A DNA stretch of 64,000 nucleotides from Bacteroides ovatus (GCF_001314995.1 NZ_CP012938.1:2232001-2296000), one strand, 5' to 3'; counted from the first letter of the stretch, positions 43,406 through 53,460 are shown. Translations and numbers: made by a program. Notes: generated by a model not told the origin, from the letters alone.

Positions 43406-45112
43406 ATGGCTAATTATTATACAGACATACCGGAACTCAAGTTTCACTTGAACAATCCGATGATGAAACGTATTTGCGAACTCAAAGAACGCAATTACAG
43501 AGATAAAGATGAATTCGACTACGCTCCGCTGGACTTCGAAGATGCTGTAGACTCTTACGACAAAGTATTGGAGATTACAGGAGAAATCACAGGAGAAATC
43601 ATTGCTGCTAACGCAGAAGGTGTAGACGAAGAAGGTCCTCACTGTGCTAACGGTCGCGTAGAATATGCTTCCGGAACCAAACAGAACCTGGACGCTATGG
43701 TGAAAGCCGGCCTGAACGGTATGACCATGCCACGCAGATTCGGCGGTTTGAACTTCCCGATCACTCCGTACACCATGTGTGCAGAAATCGTGGCTGCTGC
43801 CGACGCCGGTTTCGGAAATATCTGGTCTTTGCAGGACTGTATTGAAACACTGTACGAATTCGGTAACGCTGACCAACACAGCCGTTTCATTCCTCGCGTA
43901 TGCCAAGGTGAAACGATGTCTATGGACTTGACCGAACCGGATGCAGGTTCCGACTTACAGGCAGTTATGCTGAAAGCAACTTATAGCGAAAAAGACGGTT
44001 GCTGGTTGCTGAACGGTGTAAAACGTTTTATTACAAACGGTGATGCTAATCTTCACTTGGTATTGGCTCGTTCGGAAGAAGGTACAAGAGACGGTCGTGG
44101 TCTTTCTATGTTCATCTATGACAAGAATGAGGGTGGTGTGAACGTACGTCGTATCGAAAACAAACTCGGTATCCACGGTTCTCCTACTTGCGAACTGGTG
44201 TATAAGAATGCTAAAGCTGAACTTTGCGGTGACCGCAAACTCGGTTTGATTAAATACGTTATGGCTTTAATGAACGGTGCCCGTCTGGGTATTGCTGCGC
44301 AGTCCGTAGGATTGAGCCAAGCTGCTTACAATGAGGGATTGGCTTATGCTAAAGACCGTAAGCAATTCGGTAAAGCAATCATCGAATTCCCGGCAGTATA
44401 CGATATGCTGGCTATCATGAAAGGTAAGTTGGATGCCGGACGTGCTTTGCTGTATCAAACAGCTCGCTACGTAGACATTTACAAAGCATTGGATGATATT
44501 TCCCGCGAACGTAAACTGACTCCGGAAGAACGTCAGGAACAGAAAAAATACGCCAAACTAGCAGACAGCTTTACTCCGCTGGCTAAGGGTATGAACTCTG
44601 AATATGCTAACCAGAACGCTTATGACTGTATCCAGATTCACGGTGGTTCAGGATTCATGATGGAATATGCTTGCCAACGCATCTATCGCGACGCACGTAT
44701 CACCAGCATCTACGAAGGAACTACCCAGTTGCAGACTGTAGCCGCTATCCGTTACGTGACTAATGGTTCTTACATCGCTACTATCCGCGAGTTTGAGGCC
44801 ATTCCTTGTTCACCGGAAATGGAACCGCTGATGTCTCGCCTGAAGAAGATGGCTGACAAATTTGAAGCAAGTACCAACGCTGTGAAAGAAGTACAGGATC
44901 AGGAATTGCTTGACTTCACCGCTCGCAAACTGGTGGAAATGGCTGCTGATATTATCATGTGTCACTTACTGATTCAAGATGCCAGCAAGTCTTCTGAACT
45001 GTTCTCCAAATCTGCACACGTATATTTGAACTATGCAGAAGCGGAAGTAGAAAAGCATACAAATTTCATCGAAAACTTCGACAAAGAAGATTTGGCGTTC
45101 TACAAAAAGTAA
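43406..45112 (+). CDS. Acyl-CoA dehydrogenase
   Basis: 568 residues, longer than the usual 380 because of a C-terminal extension (about 470-568, helical) as in the FadE12/AidB-like and Bacteroides forms. Family signatures: MSMDLTEPDAGSDLQAV near 170, GVKRFITNG near 200, DRKQFGKAIIEFPAV near 320, and YACQRIYRDARITSIYEGTTQLQ near 420-440, whose Glu is the probable catalytic base. It oxidises an acyl-CoA to the enoyl-CoA with FAD and hands electrons to the adjacent EtfAB. Substrate chain length unknown. A terminator follows. Confidence 0.95.
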   Translation: MANYYTDIPELKFHLNNPMMKRICELKERNYRDKDEFDYAPLDFEDAVDSYDKVLEITGEITGEIIAANAEGVDEEGPHCANGRVEYASGTKQNLDAMVKAGLNGMTMPRRFGGLNFPITPYTMCAEIVAAADAGFGNIWSLQDCIETLYEFGNADQHSRFIPRVCQGETMSMDLTEPDAGSDLQAVMLKATYSEKDGCWLLNGVKRFITNGDANLHLVLARSEEGTRDGRGLSMFIYDKNEGGVNVRRIENKLGIHGSPTCELVYKNAKAELCGDRKLGLIKYVMALMNGARLGIAAQSVGLSQAAYNEGLAYAKDRKQFGKAIIEFPAVYDMLAIMKGKLDAGRALLYQTARYVDIYKALDDISRERKLTPEERQEQKKYAKLADSFTPLAKGMNSEYANQNAYDCIQIHGGSGFMMEYACQRIYRDARITSIYEGTTQLQTVAAIRYVTNGSYIATIREFEAIPCSPEMEPLMSRLKKMADKFEASTNAVKEVQDQELLDFTARKLVEMAADIIMCHLLIQDASKSSELFSKSAHVYLNYAEAEVEKHTNFIENFDKEDLAFYKK

Positions 45113-45138
45113 CAAATAATCGACTAAATCTGATAAAA

Positions 45139-45170
45139 GCATCCTTTCTTACGAAATGGATGCTTTTTTT
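45139..45170 (+). terminator. Rho-independent terminator of the etf operon
   Basis: GCATCC (45139-45144) and TTTC pair with GAAA and GGATGC (45158-45163); TTTTTTT follows. Confidence 0.88.
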
Positions 45171-45206
45171 ATTTGTCATATTCTATTATTTTCCATTATT
45201 ATTCTA

Positions 45207-45214
45207 TACATTTG
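45207..45214 (+). promoter_or_regulatory. -7 box for the rhomboid operon
   Basis: TACATTTG, exact TAnnTTTG match, 24 bases before the ATG at 45239. The -33 position is not clear. Confidence 0.5.
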
Positions 45215-45238
45215 TCAGTGAGATAAGTAATTTTTTAA

Positions 45239-47020
45239 TTGATGAATGTAGATAGAGATAGAAATATGGCACTCAAACCTTCATATAATGCCAAACTGTA
45301 TTTGCCAGGTTTATCAAACACGGAAATCCTTATATTGGCTCTCGAAGCCTCTCAAAAACTTGAGTGGAATATCGAGGAAGTAACTCCGGAAGGAATCCGG
45401 TTTGAAGTCCCGTTCAGTATACGCTCCCATGGAGAGGCAATAACCTTTACCATAGAAAAGGGAAGTGACGGGGAAGTATCCGTTCGCAGTCAGTCTTCTT
45501 CCGTACAATTTGTTGATTATGGAAAGAACAGAAAAAATATCCAGAAGTTACGGGAAACAATGGAAGAAATAAAAGCCTCACTCACTCCGGAAGAACTAGC
45601 CCAAAGGGCCAAAGATTTCGAAGAAGAGTTCAACCGCCCGCTCACAGAAGAAGAAAAAGCCTACATAGAGGAAGAAAAGAAGAGGAACTCTTTCCTGTCT
45701 TTCTTCATTCCCCGCAAAGGATTTATAGCAACTCCCATCCTGATAGACATCAATATTCTTGTATTCATTGTAATGATTGCTTCCGGAGTGGGTATTATGT
45801 CTCCTTCCACTCTGTCACTACTGAAATGGGGAGCCGACTTCGGACCGCTGACTCTGACCGGTGACTGGTGGCGCACAGTGACTTGCAACTTCATACATAT
45901 CGGAGCTTTCCATCTCCTGATGAACATGTATGCTTTCATGTATGTAGGACTTCTGTTGGAAGAACTGATAGGAGGACGCCGTATGTTCGTTTCATACCTG
46001 CTAACCGGATTATGTTCGGCTGCATTCAGCCTGTATATGCACGGTGAGACAATCAGCGCCGGAGCTTCCGGATCTATCTTCGGACTTTACGGTATATTCC
46101 TTGCATTCCTCCTCTTTCATCGCATCGCCAAAGAACAACGAAAGGCATTGTTAGCCAGCATCCTCATTTTTGTGGGGTATAATCTGGTTTACGGGATGAA
46201 AGCCGGCATTGATAATGCCGCCCATATTGGCGGGTTGTTAAGCGGGTTTGTTCTGGGAATTATATATGTGGTCGGCTACAAGTTCGAGAAACCCGATGCA
46301 CAGCGGACTGTCTCCATCATCGGGGAGCTTGGTATATTCTGTATATTCCTGTTCAGCTTCATGATCCTGTGCAAAAACGTTCCTCCTCTTTACCCGGAGA
46401 TACGCAATGAATGGGAAAGCGGCATTGTGGAAGCCTATCTGAATGGTGAACTGGAAGAGGAAAACGAGAACAGTAATCATTCCACTGTGAATGCTACGGA
46501 CAATCTTTCCAGCAGGAAAGTTCCGGCATATACGCCTGCCGGCAATGACGATACGTGGCTATCTTATTATGATGCAGCCACCAAATTCAGTTGCCAGTAT
46601 CCTACCAACTGGATAAAAATAGCAGGAGCAAAAGGAATTATTGATGGTGCGGAACCTCCATTACTCATGCTGGTCAACGGAGGGAATCAATTAACGATTA
46701 CCGCCCTCACCTACGACACGCAGAAGGAGTTTGAACACATGAAAGAGTTATCACTCACTCTCCCAAGAAATGCACAAGGGGAACCGTCAGAAGATTACCA
46801 ACTAAGCAATGTCAATATCAACGGACTCCCCATGACAAAGATCACGAATCCCCTGCACATCGGGGCTCCTGATGAACCGGGAGAGGATGTAAAACAAATA
46901 GCGTTGCATTACTTTCAAGAGAGCAAGAAACGATCTTTTGCTATTGTCATGCTTGTCTATGACGAAGAAGCTGAAACCGATCTGAATGCCATTACATCAA
47001 GTATCCAGATCACCCAATAA
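45239..47020 (+). CDS. Rhomboid intramembrane serine protease with extra N- and C-terminal domains
   Basis: 593 residues. Residues 1-150 are soluble (beta domain then an acidic helix). The rhomboid core runs about 162-345: WWRTVT at 210-215, HIGAFHLLMNM with His225 and Asn229, catalytic Ser277 in GASGS and catalytic His329 in NAAHIGG. One more helix lies near 357-376. Residues 425-593 form another soluble domain (FSCQYPTNWIKIAGA...), so the protein is a three-part fusion. Rhomboids cut within transmembrane helices. It heads an operon with an unknown 139-residue protein and a giant DUF4132 protein; the target is unknown. Confidence 0.93.
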   Translation: MMNVDRDRNMALKPSYNAKLYLPGLSNTEILILALEASQKLEWNIEEVTPEGIRFEVPFSIRSHGEAITFTIEKGSDGEVSVRSQSSSVQFVDYGKNRKNIQKLRETMEEIKASLTPEELAQRAKDFEEEFNRPLTEEEKAYIEEEKKRNSFLSFFIPRKGFIATPILIDINILVFIVMIASGVGIMSPSTLSLLKWGADFGPLTLTGDWWRTVTCNFIHIGAFHLLMNMYAFMYVGLLLEELIGGRRMFVSYLLTGLCSAAFSLYMHGETISAGASGSIFGLYGIFLAFLLFHRIAKEQRKALLASILIFVGYNLVYGMKAGIDNAAHIGGLLSGFVLGIIYVVGYKFEKPDAQRTVSIIGELGIFCIFLFSFMILCKNVPPLYPEIRNEWESGIVEAYLNGELEEENENSNHSTVNATDNLSSRKVPAYTPAGNDDTWLSYYDAATKFSCQYPTNWIKIAGAKGIIDGAEPPLLMLVNGGNQLTITALTYDTQKEFEHMKELSLTLPRNAQGEPSEDYQLSNVNINGLPMTKITNPLHIGAPDEPGEDVKQIALHYFQESKKRSFAIVMLVYDEEAETDLNAITSSIQITQ

Positions 47021-47027
47021 AGAGAAT

Positions 47028-47447
47028 ATGAGAGTATATATCCAAATCAAACAGTTAGGAAAGCGAAAGTGTAGTATCGAAAAGATTCCTATCGATTTTC
47101 CTGTTCCGCCTGTCAATGTACAGGGGTTGATCGAAGCCATCGTCAGTTGGCAAGTCTGCGAATACAATGAACGCTTGCAACAGAGCGAAGTGCTGAAATA
47201 CCTCACACAGGAAGAAGTGGAAAATAAAACAGCTTCCGGCAAAGTAGGGTTTGCAGTAAACTATAATGGCAAACCTGCCGCAGAAGTCGAAGCCATCACC
47301 AATGCTTTGCAATCCTATGAGGACGGAATTTTCCGTATCTTCATGGATGATACGGAAACCGGAGACCTATCCTCTCCCATCCAACTTAAAGAAGAATCTA
47401 CCTTAACCTTCATCCGGCTCGCTATGCTGTCGGGAAGATTATGGTAA
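47028..47447 (+). CDS. Unknown 139-residue protein in the rhomboid operon
   Basis: Start chosen at the ATG 47028, seven bases after the rhomboid stop; the longer frame overlaps that gene. MRVYIQIKQLGKRKCSIEKIPIDF suggests a beta strand start; the rest is mixed alpha/beta with no signal or membrane segment (VQGLIEAIVSWQVCEYNERL, GKVGFAVNYNGKPAAEVEAITNAL). I do not recognise a family. It is followed after 38 bases by the DUF4132 gene, and close packing suggests it works with the giant protein. Confidence 0.75.
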   Translation: MRVYIQIKQLGKRKCSIEKIPIDFPVPPVNVQGLIEAIVSWQVCEYNERLQQSEVLKYLTQEEVENKTASGKVGFAVNYNGKPAAEVEAITNALQSYEDGIFRIFMDDTETGDLSSPIQLKEESTLTFIRLAMLSGRLW

Positions 47448-47485
47448 TCATTATCCTATAAAACACATTTAAAACGAAAAGAATC

Positions 47486-50400
47486 ATGAGACTGATTTAC
47501 AATGACGCATTAAATAAACGGATTGCTCCGTACCTGGAAAGGTTAACGAAAAAGAGAACCAGTTTAGACAAAGAGACAATGGCACTGTTGGATGTATTTA
47601 TGCAATACTTCAACATGGATACCCGGTATGGTGCATACAGCGATAAATTAGAGCCTTGCATCATCTATATTATCCAAGAAGAGAAGATTAAAAGCGTTGC
47701 CAATCTTTTCGATGGTAAATTGAACAAGCTACTCCGCTATCTATTGGGAGACGAGTACGCCCACCTGTTCCACACCTATCTGAAGCTCAAAGCACGGTGC
47801 CCGTACACTCACGGATACTCGCGCCGGTCACAACGGTCGGCAAATCCTCTTCTGCATATCGGCCACGTTATAGATGCACTGACCCAGTTTCTGAAACTGC
47901 GCGCCACCGGATTTACGGTTCAAGCCATACTGAACGGAGGAAACACTCCGGAAGAAATAGAAGCATACAAGGATTCGATGAACTGCCAAAACTGGATGGC
48001 CGCCCAAATAGCAGAAGGCAACCAGACTGTCATTGAATACCTCAACAATGTGCTGACCAGTGAGAATAACGCCAACCGCCTCAACCAGGGACATCTCCAG
48101 GCTATCGCAGTAAGTGGATACCGCCCCTTGCTGGAACTGGAAGGGAAGTTACTTCTGGCAGCCAAGTTACAGGAGGGTCTCCGCCAAGCTATCGTGGAAA
48201 CGATGGACGAAGGTTGTCCCGAAAGTTATCTCCATCTTTTCTCGGTCATCTGCGACAACGGCCTGCAACGATTTGCTTCCGTGAAACGCGGTATTGCAGT
48301 CAGTACGGGTATCGGAGAACAAGACAGCAGCGAACGTATCACCAATAAATATGTAGAACTGATCCATCGTTTTCTGAACGACCGGAAACAAGCACACAGT
48401 GCTCTTCAAAGCAAAGATACAGTCGAACTCTATCTGGCTTTATGGAGCATCGGATTCTATAATACGGAAGAGATTCAGACGCTCGTACCGGAAATTATCA
48501 AGAAAGGTGCTAAATACCAGGTACAGACATTACTTTATTTCTTACGCTGTACGCAATACTCCGGCATGAACCACCGCATCAGTAAAAATGCCTTTGAAAG
48601 ATGGTATAAGGAACCGTCGGTGGTGGCGGCTATCTTACCGTTGTATCTGTCCGGTCTCTATCTTAGCCGGTACGGAGGGCACAAAGACGCCCCGTCACTC
48701 CACGACTATTTTGATAGCAAAGAAGAGGCGGTCCGCCATTATGAATATCTGAAGCAAATCTATCAGTCCATCTCTGCCAAAGAGATTTATTCTCCTTATG
48801 TATTCCCTTGGGAAAGCACAGAACTCACCCGTTCGGAAATCGTTCTCAAAATGGCATATATCACCTGGATGACTAATAATTCTGCATTGAAAGACGATCT
48901 TTGCAGCTATCTGCCCTCTCTGGATACTTATATGCGGGCAGGCTATATCGGTGTTGTATTAGCTCCACCGACCAGTCCGCTACAGGAAGAATATGTACTG
49001 CAATCACTGGGAGACCGTTCGCAAGATGTGCGTGAAGAAGCATATAAAGCATTGTCCGAGATGACCTTATCGCCCGAACAAAACCAGAAAGTAGAAGAGT
49101 TACTGCGCTTCAAATACAGCGAAATGCGTATCCATGCTATCAATCTGCTGATGAAACAGCCCAAAGAACAGCTAGCCGACAGCATCCGCCGCTTGCTAAC
49201 AGACAAGGTTGCCGAACGCCGCCTGGCAGGATTGGACATGATGAAGACCATACACAATGTAGAATTCCTGCAAGATATCTATCAGGAATTGATCCCGACA
49301 GTCAAAGAGATTCAGAAGCCGAACCCGAAAGAAAAAGTATTGATAGAATCTCTGATTGGCGATGGAACAGAAGAGAGCGTCACACAACATTATACCAAAG
49401 ATAACGGTTTCGGTCTGTACGATCCGTCTCTTGAAGTCAGTCTGCCGGAAATTACCCAGGACAAAGGATTCAACGTTAAAAAAGCATTCGAATTCATCTG
49501 CTTTGGAAGGGCCAAACTCGTTTTCAAAAAACTAAGCAAATACATCGAAACCTACAAGAATGAAGAATTCAAAAATGGTTACGGAGAAGCACGTCTGGTA
49601 GGTAACAGTGTCCTGATAAACTGGAGCAACTACGGAGGATTGAGCGGACTCGGATTCCCGGAATTGTGGAAAGCCTTCTACGAAGAAGAAATAGGAAGCT
49701 ACGACAAATTGCTGATGATGAGTTTCATGCTTGCATCGACAGGTACCGCTAAAGACGAAGACGACTCCGACGAGGAAGATGAAGAAGACATCAAGGCAGA
49801 CCAGAAATCAAGTAATACTTTTGAGCCGCTTGTCAACCGGATGTATGCCGGCATCACTTACCGCGGATTGCAGAAAGACCTCCGCAAGATGCCGTACTAT
49901 GAACAGATGAGTGACATCATCGAAGCACTGGCATACGAATACAAAGATGAAGCCGTCTATCAACGCCTGGCCGTCAATATGCTGCTCCAACTATTGCCTT
50001 TGCTAAATACCAAAAACATCTTCCGCCAGTACACCAGTAAGCATGCATGGCTTCGGGACAAACTGGAATACGGAGAAAAACAGGTCGTTTATCCGATACA
50101 TAACAACAAATTCGTGAACTTCTGGCTCGAAATGCCTCAAAAGCCCATGAATGATGATCTATTTATCCGTTACTTCACAGTGCGCTATCAGCTTTATAAG
50201 CTCACCAACTACATGGAGCACACCCCCGAACTAGAGGAAACAGACTCTTATCTTCATGCCACAGACTTCGCCCGTGCCTGGATGCTGGGAATCATCCCGA
50301 CAGAGGAAGTATACCGTGAAATGATGGGACGCATCAGCTCTCCCAGCCAGATCAAAGCAATCACCATGGTATTGAACGACAACGTTCGTTTCAACAAGGA

Positions 50401-52546
50401 AAAAGAAAGATACGCCGATATCAAAAACATCGACTTCTCCCTCTTCCGTTCCCTCGCCCAAAAGGTGGTAGACCGGATTCTTGAAATTGAATTAAAACGT
50501 GGAGACTCCGAGACACAAGTCACCTCCCTTGCAGAAGAACTAAGCTACGTCTATGGAGCTGAAACATTTATCCGTATTCTGCAAGCATTCGGCAAAGATA
50601 CTTTCATACGTGACAGTTACAACTGGGGCAGCACCAAACGGGGTGTATTGAGCAGTCTGCTCCATGCTTGTCATCCCCTGCCTACGGACACCAGCGAGAA
50701 TCTGAAGAAACTGGCGAAACAAGCCGAAATCAGCGACGAGCGACTGGTAGAAGCCGCCATGTTCGCCCCACAATGGATTGAACTGACTGAAAAGGCAATA
50801 GGCTGGAAAGGACTGACAAGTGCAGCCTATTATTTCCACGCCCACACCAATGAAACGTGTGACGACAAGAAGAAAGCGATTATCGCCCGCTACACCCCCA
50901 TCGACGTAGATGACCTGCGGGAAGGTGCTTTTGACATCGACTGGTTCAAAGATGCATTTAAGACAATTGGCAAGCAACGCTTCGAAGTGGTCTACAATGC
51001 CGCCAAATATATTTCATGCAGCAACAGCCATACCCGTGCCCGTAAGTTTGCCGATGCTACCAACGGTGCAGTGAAGGCGGCAGATATAAAGAAAGAAATA
51101 ATAGCCAAGCGCAACAAAGACTTATTGATGAGCTACGGCCTCATCCCATTGGGACGGAAGCCGGATAAAGAACTGCTGGATCGTTATCAATACCTGCAAA
51201 AGTTCCTGAAAGAGAGCAAGGAATTCGGTGCTCAAAGACAGGAAAGCGAAAAGAAAGCGGTAAACATCGCTCTGCAAAACCTGGCACGCAACTCCGGTTA
51301 CGGAGACGTTACCCGCCTGACCTGGAGCATGGAAACCGAACTGATTAAAGAACTTCTTCCCTACCTGTCCCCCAAAGAGATAGACGGCGTAGAAGTGTAT
51401 GTACAAATCAACGAGGAAGGTAAATCGGAGATTAAGCAAATCAAAGACGGCAAAGAGCTCAACAGCATGCGTGCCAAGCTGAAAAAGCATCCGTATATAG
51501 AAGAACTGAAAGCAGTACACAAAAAGCTGAAAGACCAGTACACCCGTTCGCGCATCATGCTGGAACAGGCGATGGAAGACTGCACCCATTTTGAAGAAAA
51601 CGAATTGCGCAAGCTGATGCAGAATCCTGTTATCTGGCCATTACTGAAACATCTCGTCTTCATCTGCAACGGACAGACGGGCTTCTACACCGATGGATTG
51701 CTGATTACAGTGAATGCCGTTTGCCTCCCGTTAAAACCGAAAGACGAGTTACGCATCGCGCACCCCACAGACCTGTATACAAGCGGAGACTGGCATGCTT
51801 ATCAAAAATTCCTGTTCGATAAATCAATCCGCCAACCTTTCAAACAGGTATTCCGCGAACTTTACGTTCCGACTCCGGAAGAAATAGAAGCCACTCAATC
51901 CCGCCGCTATGCCGGCAATCAGATTCAACCGCAGAAAACGGTTGCCGTACTGAAAGGGCGCCGTTGGGTAGCCGATTATGAAGACGGCCTTCAAAAGATA
52001 TATTACAAAGAGAATATCATCGCCACCATCTATGCCATGGCAGACTGGTTCTCTCCTGCCGATATCGAAGCTCCGACATTGGAATATGTCTGCTTCCATA
52101 GCCGCAAAGACTACAAGTTGATGAAAATCTCGGAGATTCCTCCTGTCATCTTCTCCGAAGTAATGAGAGACGTAGACCTGGCAGTAAGCGTAGCCCATGC
52201 CGGAAGCGTTGCCCCGGAAACCAGCCACTCTACCATCGAGATGCGCAGCGTACTGGTGGAACTGACGATGCCGTTGTTTCATTTCAAGAACGTGACAATA
52301 AAAGGAAGTTTTGCTCACATCGAAGGTAAACTGGGTAAGTACAATATTCATCTGGGCAGCGGTGTGATCCATCAGGAAGGTGGTGCACAGATAGCCGTTC
52401 TTCCGGTACATTCGCAAAATCGCGGACGCCTGTTCCTGCCTTTCGTAGATGAAGATCCGAAGACTGCCGAGATACTGACTAAGATTATCTTCTTTGCAGA
52501 AGACGATAAGATAAAAGATCCGAGCATCCTGAACCAAATCAAATAG
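47486..52546 (+). CDS. Giant DUF4132 protein with HEAT-like repeats (DUF5724/MolR-like)
   Basis: 1686 residues, no signal peptide or membrane helix. About 1-480 is helical and resembles DUF5724. Around 500-620 are HEAT-like helices (RSQDVREEAYKALSEM; EMRIHAINLLMKQP; AERRLAGLDMMKTI). An acidic linker rich in Asp and Glu lies near 753-768. The C-terminal part (about 1400-1686) carries the DUF4132 core, with WVADYEDGLQKIYYKENIIA and, at the end, HLGSGVIHQEGGAQIAVLPV. E. coli YehI/MolR-type proteins share this core and lie beside MoxR ATPase and VWA genes; neither is present here. Molecular role unknown. Confidence 0.85.
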   Translation: MRLIYNDALNKRIAPYLERLTKKRTSLDKETMALLDVFMQYFNMDTRYGAYSDKLEPCIIYIIQEEKIKSVANLFDGKLNKLLRYLLGDEYAHLFHTYLKLKARCPYTHGYSRRSQRSANPLLHIGHVIDALTQFLKLRATGFTVQAILNGGNTPEEIEAYKDSMNCQNWMAAQIAEGNQTVIEYLNNVLTSENNANRLNQGHLQAIAVSGYRPLLELEGKLLLAAKLQEGLRQAIVETMDEGCPESYLHLFSVICDNGLQRFASVKRGIAVSTGIGEQDSSERITNKYVELIHRFLNDRKQAHSALQSKDTVELYLALWSIGFYNTEEIQTLVPEIIKKGAKYQVQTLLYFLRCTQYSGMNHRISKNAFERWYKEPSVVAAILPLYLSGLYLSRYGGHKDAPSLHDYFDSKEEAVRHYEYLKQIYQSISAKEIYSPYVFPWESTELTRSEIVLKMAYITWMTNNSALKDDLCSYLPSLDTYMRAGYIGVVLAPPTSPLQEEYVLQSLGDRSQDVREEAYKALSEMTLSPEQNQKVEELLRFKYSEMRIHAINLLMKQPKEQLADSIRRLLTDKVAERRLAGLDMMKTIHNVEFLQDIYQELIPTVKEIQKPNPKEKVLIESLIGDGTEESVTQHYTKDNGFGLYDPSLEVSLPEITQDKGFNVKKAFEFICFGRAKLVFKKLSKYIETYKNEEFKNGYGEARLVGNSVLINWSNYGGLSGLGFPELWKAFYEEEIGSYDKLLMMSFMLASTGTAKDEDDSDEEDEEDIKADQKSSNTFEPLVNRMYAGITYRGLQKDLRKMPYYEQMSDIIEALAYEYKDEAVYQRLAVNMLLQLLPLLNTKNIFRQYTSKHAWLRDKLEYGEKQVVYPIHNNKFVNFWLEMPQKPMNDDLFIRYFTVRYQLYKLTNYMEHTPELEETDSYLHATDFARAWMLGIIPTEEVYREMMGRISSPSQIKAITMVLNDNVRFNKEKERYADIKNIDFSLFRSLAQKVVDRILEIELKRGDSETQVTSLAEELSYVYGAETFIRILQAFGKDTFIRDSYNWGSTKRGVLSSLLHACHPLPTDTSENLKKLAKQAEISDERLVEAAMFAPQWIELTEKAIGWKGLTSAAYYFHAHTNETCDDKKKAIIARYTPIDVDDLREGAFDIDWFKDAFKTIGKQRFEVVYNAAKYISCSNSHTRARKFADATNGAVKAADIKKEIIAKRNKDLLMSYGLIPLGRKPDKELLDRYQYLQKFLKESKEFGAQRQESEKKAVNIALQNLARNSGYGDVTRLTWSMETELIKELLPYLSPKEIDGVEVYVQINEEGKSEIKQIKDGKELNSMRAKLKKHPYIEELKAVHKKLKDQYTRSRIMLEQAMEDCTHFEENELRKLMQNPVIWPLLKHLVFICNGQTGFYTDGLLITVNAVCLPLKPKDELRIAHPTDLYTSGDWHAYQKFLFDKSIRQPFKQVFRELYVPTPEEIEATQSRRYAGNQIQPQKTVAVLKGRRWVADYEDGLQKIYYKENIIATIYAMADWFSPADIEAPTLEYVCFHSRKDYKLMKISEIPPVIFSEVMRDVDLAVSVAHAGSVAPETSHSTIEMRSVLVELTMPLFHFKNVTIKGSFAHIEGKLGKYNIHLGSGVIHQEGGAQIAVLPVHSQNRGRLFLPFVDEDPKTAEILTKIIFFAEDDKIKDPSILNQIK

Positions 52547-52553
52547 TAAAGAG

Positions 52554-53027
52554 ATGGCAGAAAATTTAATCATCCACACAGGAAGCAAGGAAGAAAAGTA
52601 TCGGGAGTTACTTCCGCAACTGCATGCTTTGGTAAGTACGGAAGCAGATCTCATTGCCAATCTTGCCAACATGGTAGCAGCCTTAAAGCAGACTTTCGGT
52701 TTCTTCTGGGTAGGCTTTTACCTTGTGAAAGAAGAAGAACTCGTACTGGGTCCGTTTCAAGGCCCCATTGCCTGCACTCGCATCCGCTTTGGCAGAGGAG
52801 TTTGCGGAACCGCTTGGAAAGAAGCCCGTACACTGATTGTTCCTGATGTAGAGCAGTTTCCCGGACACATAGCCTGTAGTTCGGACTCGAAATCGGAAAT
52901 AGTAGTACCAATCCTCAAGCAGGGGAAAGTTGTCGGGGTGCTGGATATCGACAGTGATACATTGGATAGCTTCGACACTATCGACGCACGCTATCTGGAA
53001 GAGATTTGCACGTATATTGTATTATAA
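52554..53027 (+). CDS. msrC: Free methionine-(R)-sulfoxide reductase (GAF fold)
   Basis: 157 residues forming a single GAF domain. The three redox Cys of fRMsr are at 74, 84 and 108 (IACTRIRFGRGVCGTAW; GHIACSSDSKSEIVVPI), with the 10 and 24 residue spacing seen in the E. coli enzyme. It reduces free Met-(R)-sulfoxide with thioredoxin electrons in the cytoplasm, an oxidative-damage function. It starts seven bases after the DUF4132 stop, so it ends the rhomboid operon. Two back-to-back terminators follow. Confidence 0.94.
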   Translation: MAENLIIHTGSKEEKYRELLPQLHALVSTEADLIANLANMVAALKQTFGFFWVGFYLVKEEELVLGPFQGPIACTRIRFGRGVCGTAWKEARTLIVPDVEQFPGHIACSSDSKSEIVVPILKQGKVVGVLDIDSDTLDSFDTIDARYLEEICTYIVL

Positions 53028-53051
53028 AATAACGGCATAAACATCCTGAAA

Positions 53052-53090
53052 AAACGGAGGCTCTGATTGAATGAATCAGAGCCTCCGTTT
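53052..53090 (-). terminator. Terminator hairpin for the cbpA-cbpM operon
   Basis: AAACGGAGGCTCTGATT (53052-53068) pairs perfectly over 17 bp with 53074-53090 around GAATG. Read on the minus strand a T-run follows the stem (plus AAAAAA at 53049-53054), so it stops minus-strand transcripts. Confidence 0.85.
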
Positions 53091-53096
53091 ACTATA

Positions 53097-53138
53097 AATA
53101 GAGCCTCTGTTCGAATCAAACAGAGGCTCTATTTTTTT
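53097..53138 (+). terminator. Terminator hairpin for the rhomboid-msrC operon
   Basis: AATAGAGCCTCTGTT (53097-53111) pairs perfectly over 15 bp with 53119-53133 and is followed by T7. The core GAGCCTCTG is shared with the neighbouring hairpin. Confidence 0.9.
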
Positions 53139-53460
53139 ACCAGTCCATATCTTCTATTTCCCGTTCCCGGTACAGCAAAAGTTGTTTGCGAAGCGAACGC
53201 ATTTCGTGCCTCATATCTTCCATCCTTTCCAGCAAATGATGAATGGCATCGATACCTTCCATGTTGATGGATAAGTCATAGTACATTCTGCTATAACGTT
53301 CCACGTTCGGGAGTTCCGACAAAAGCAGATAATGTTCACCGCCTTCGGTATGCACGTTAATCAAACCGCCCTCTTCCAACATTTCGATGAATGAAGGCTC
53401 AATATGACATTTGTGACAGTATTCACTGACAATTATTAATTCGGTCTGCATAGTACTCAT
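53137..53460 (-). CDS. cbpM: CbpM-like chaperone modulator
   Basis: 107 residues. A MerR-like N-terminal helix-turn-helix (ELIIVSEYCHKCHIEPSFIEMLEEGGLINV) and a C-terminal coiled coil (DAIHHLLERMEDMRHEMRSLRKQLLLY) match the CbpM family, which binds the J-domain of CbpA and inhibits it. The gene starts five bases after the stop of the DnaJ-like gene, the arrangement seen in many bacteria, so the two are one operon. Bacteroidetes members may have lost DNA binding; that is not decided here. Confidence 0.88.
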   Translation of the reverse strand: MSTMQTELIIVSEYCHKCHIEPSFIEMLEEGGLINVHTEGGEHYLLLSELPNVERYSRMYYDLSINMEGIDAIHHLLERMEDMRHEMRSLRKQLLLYREREIEDMDW

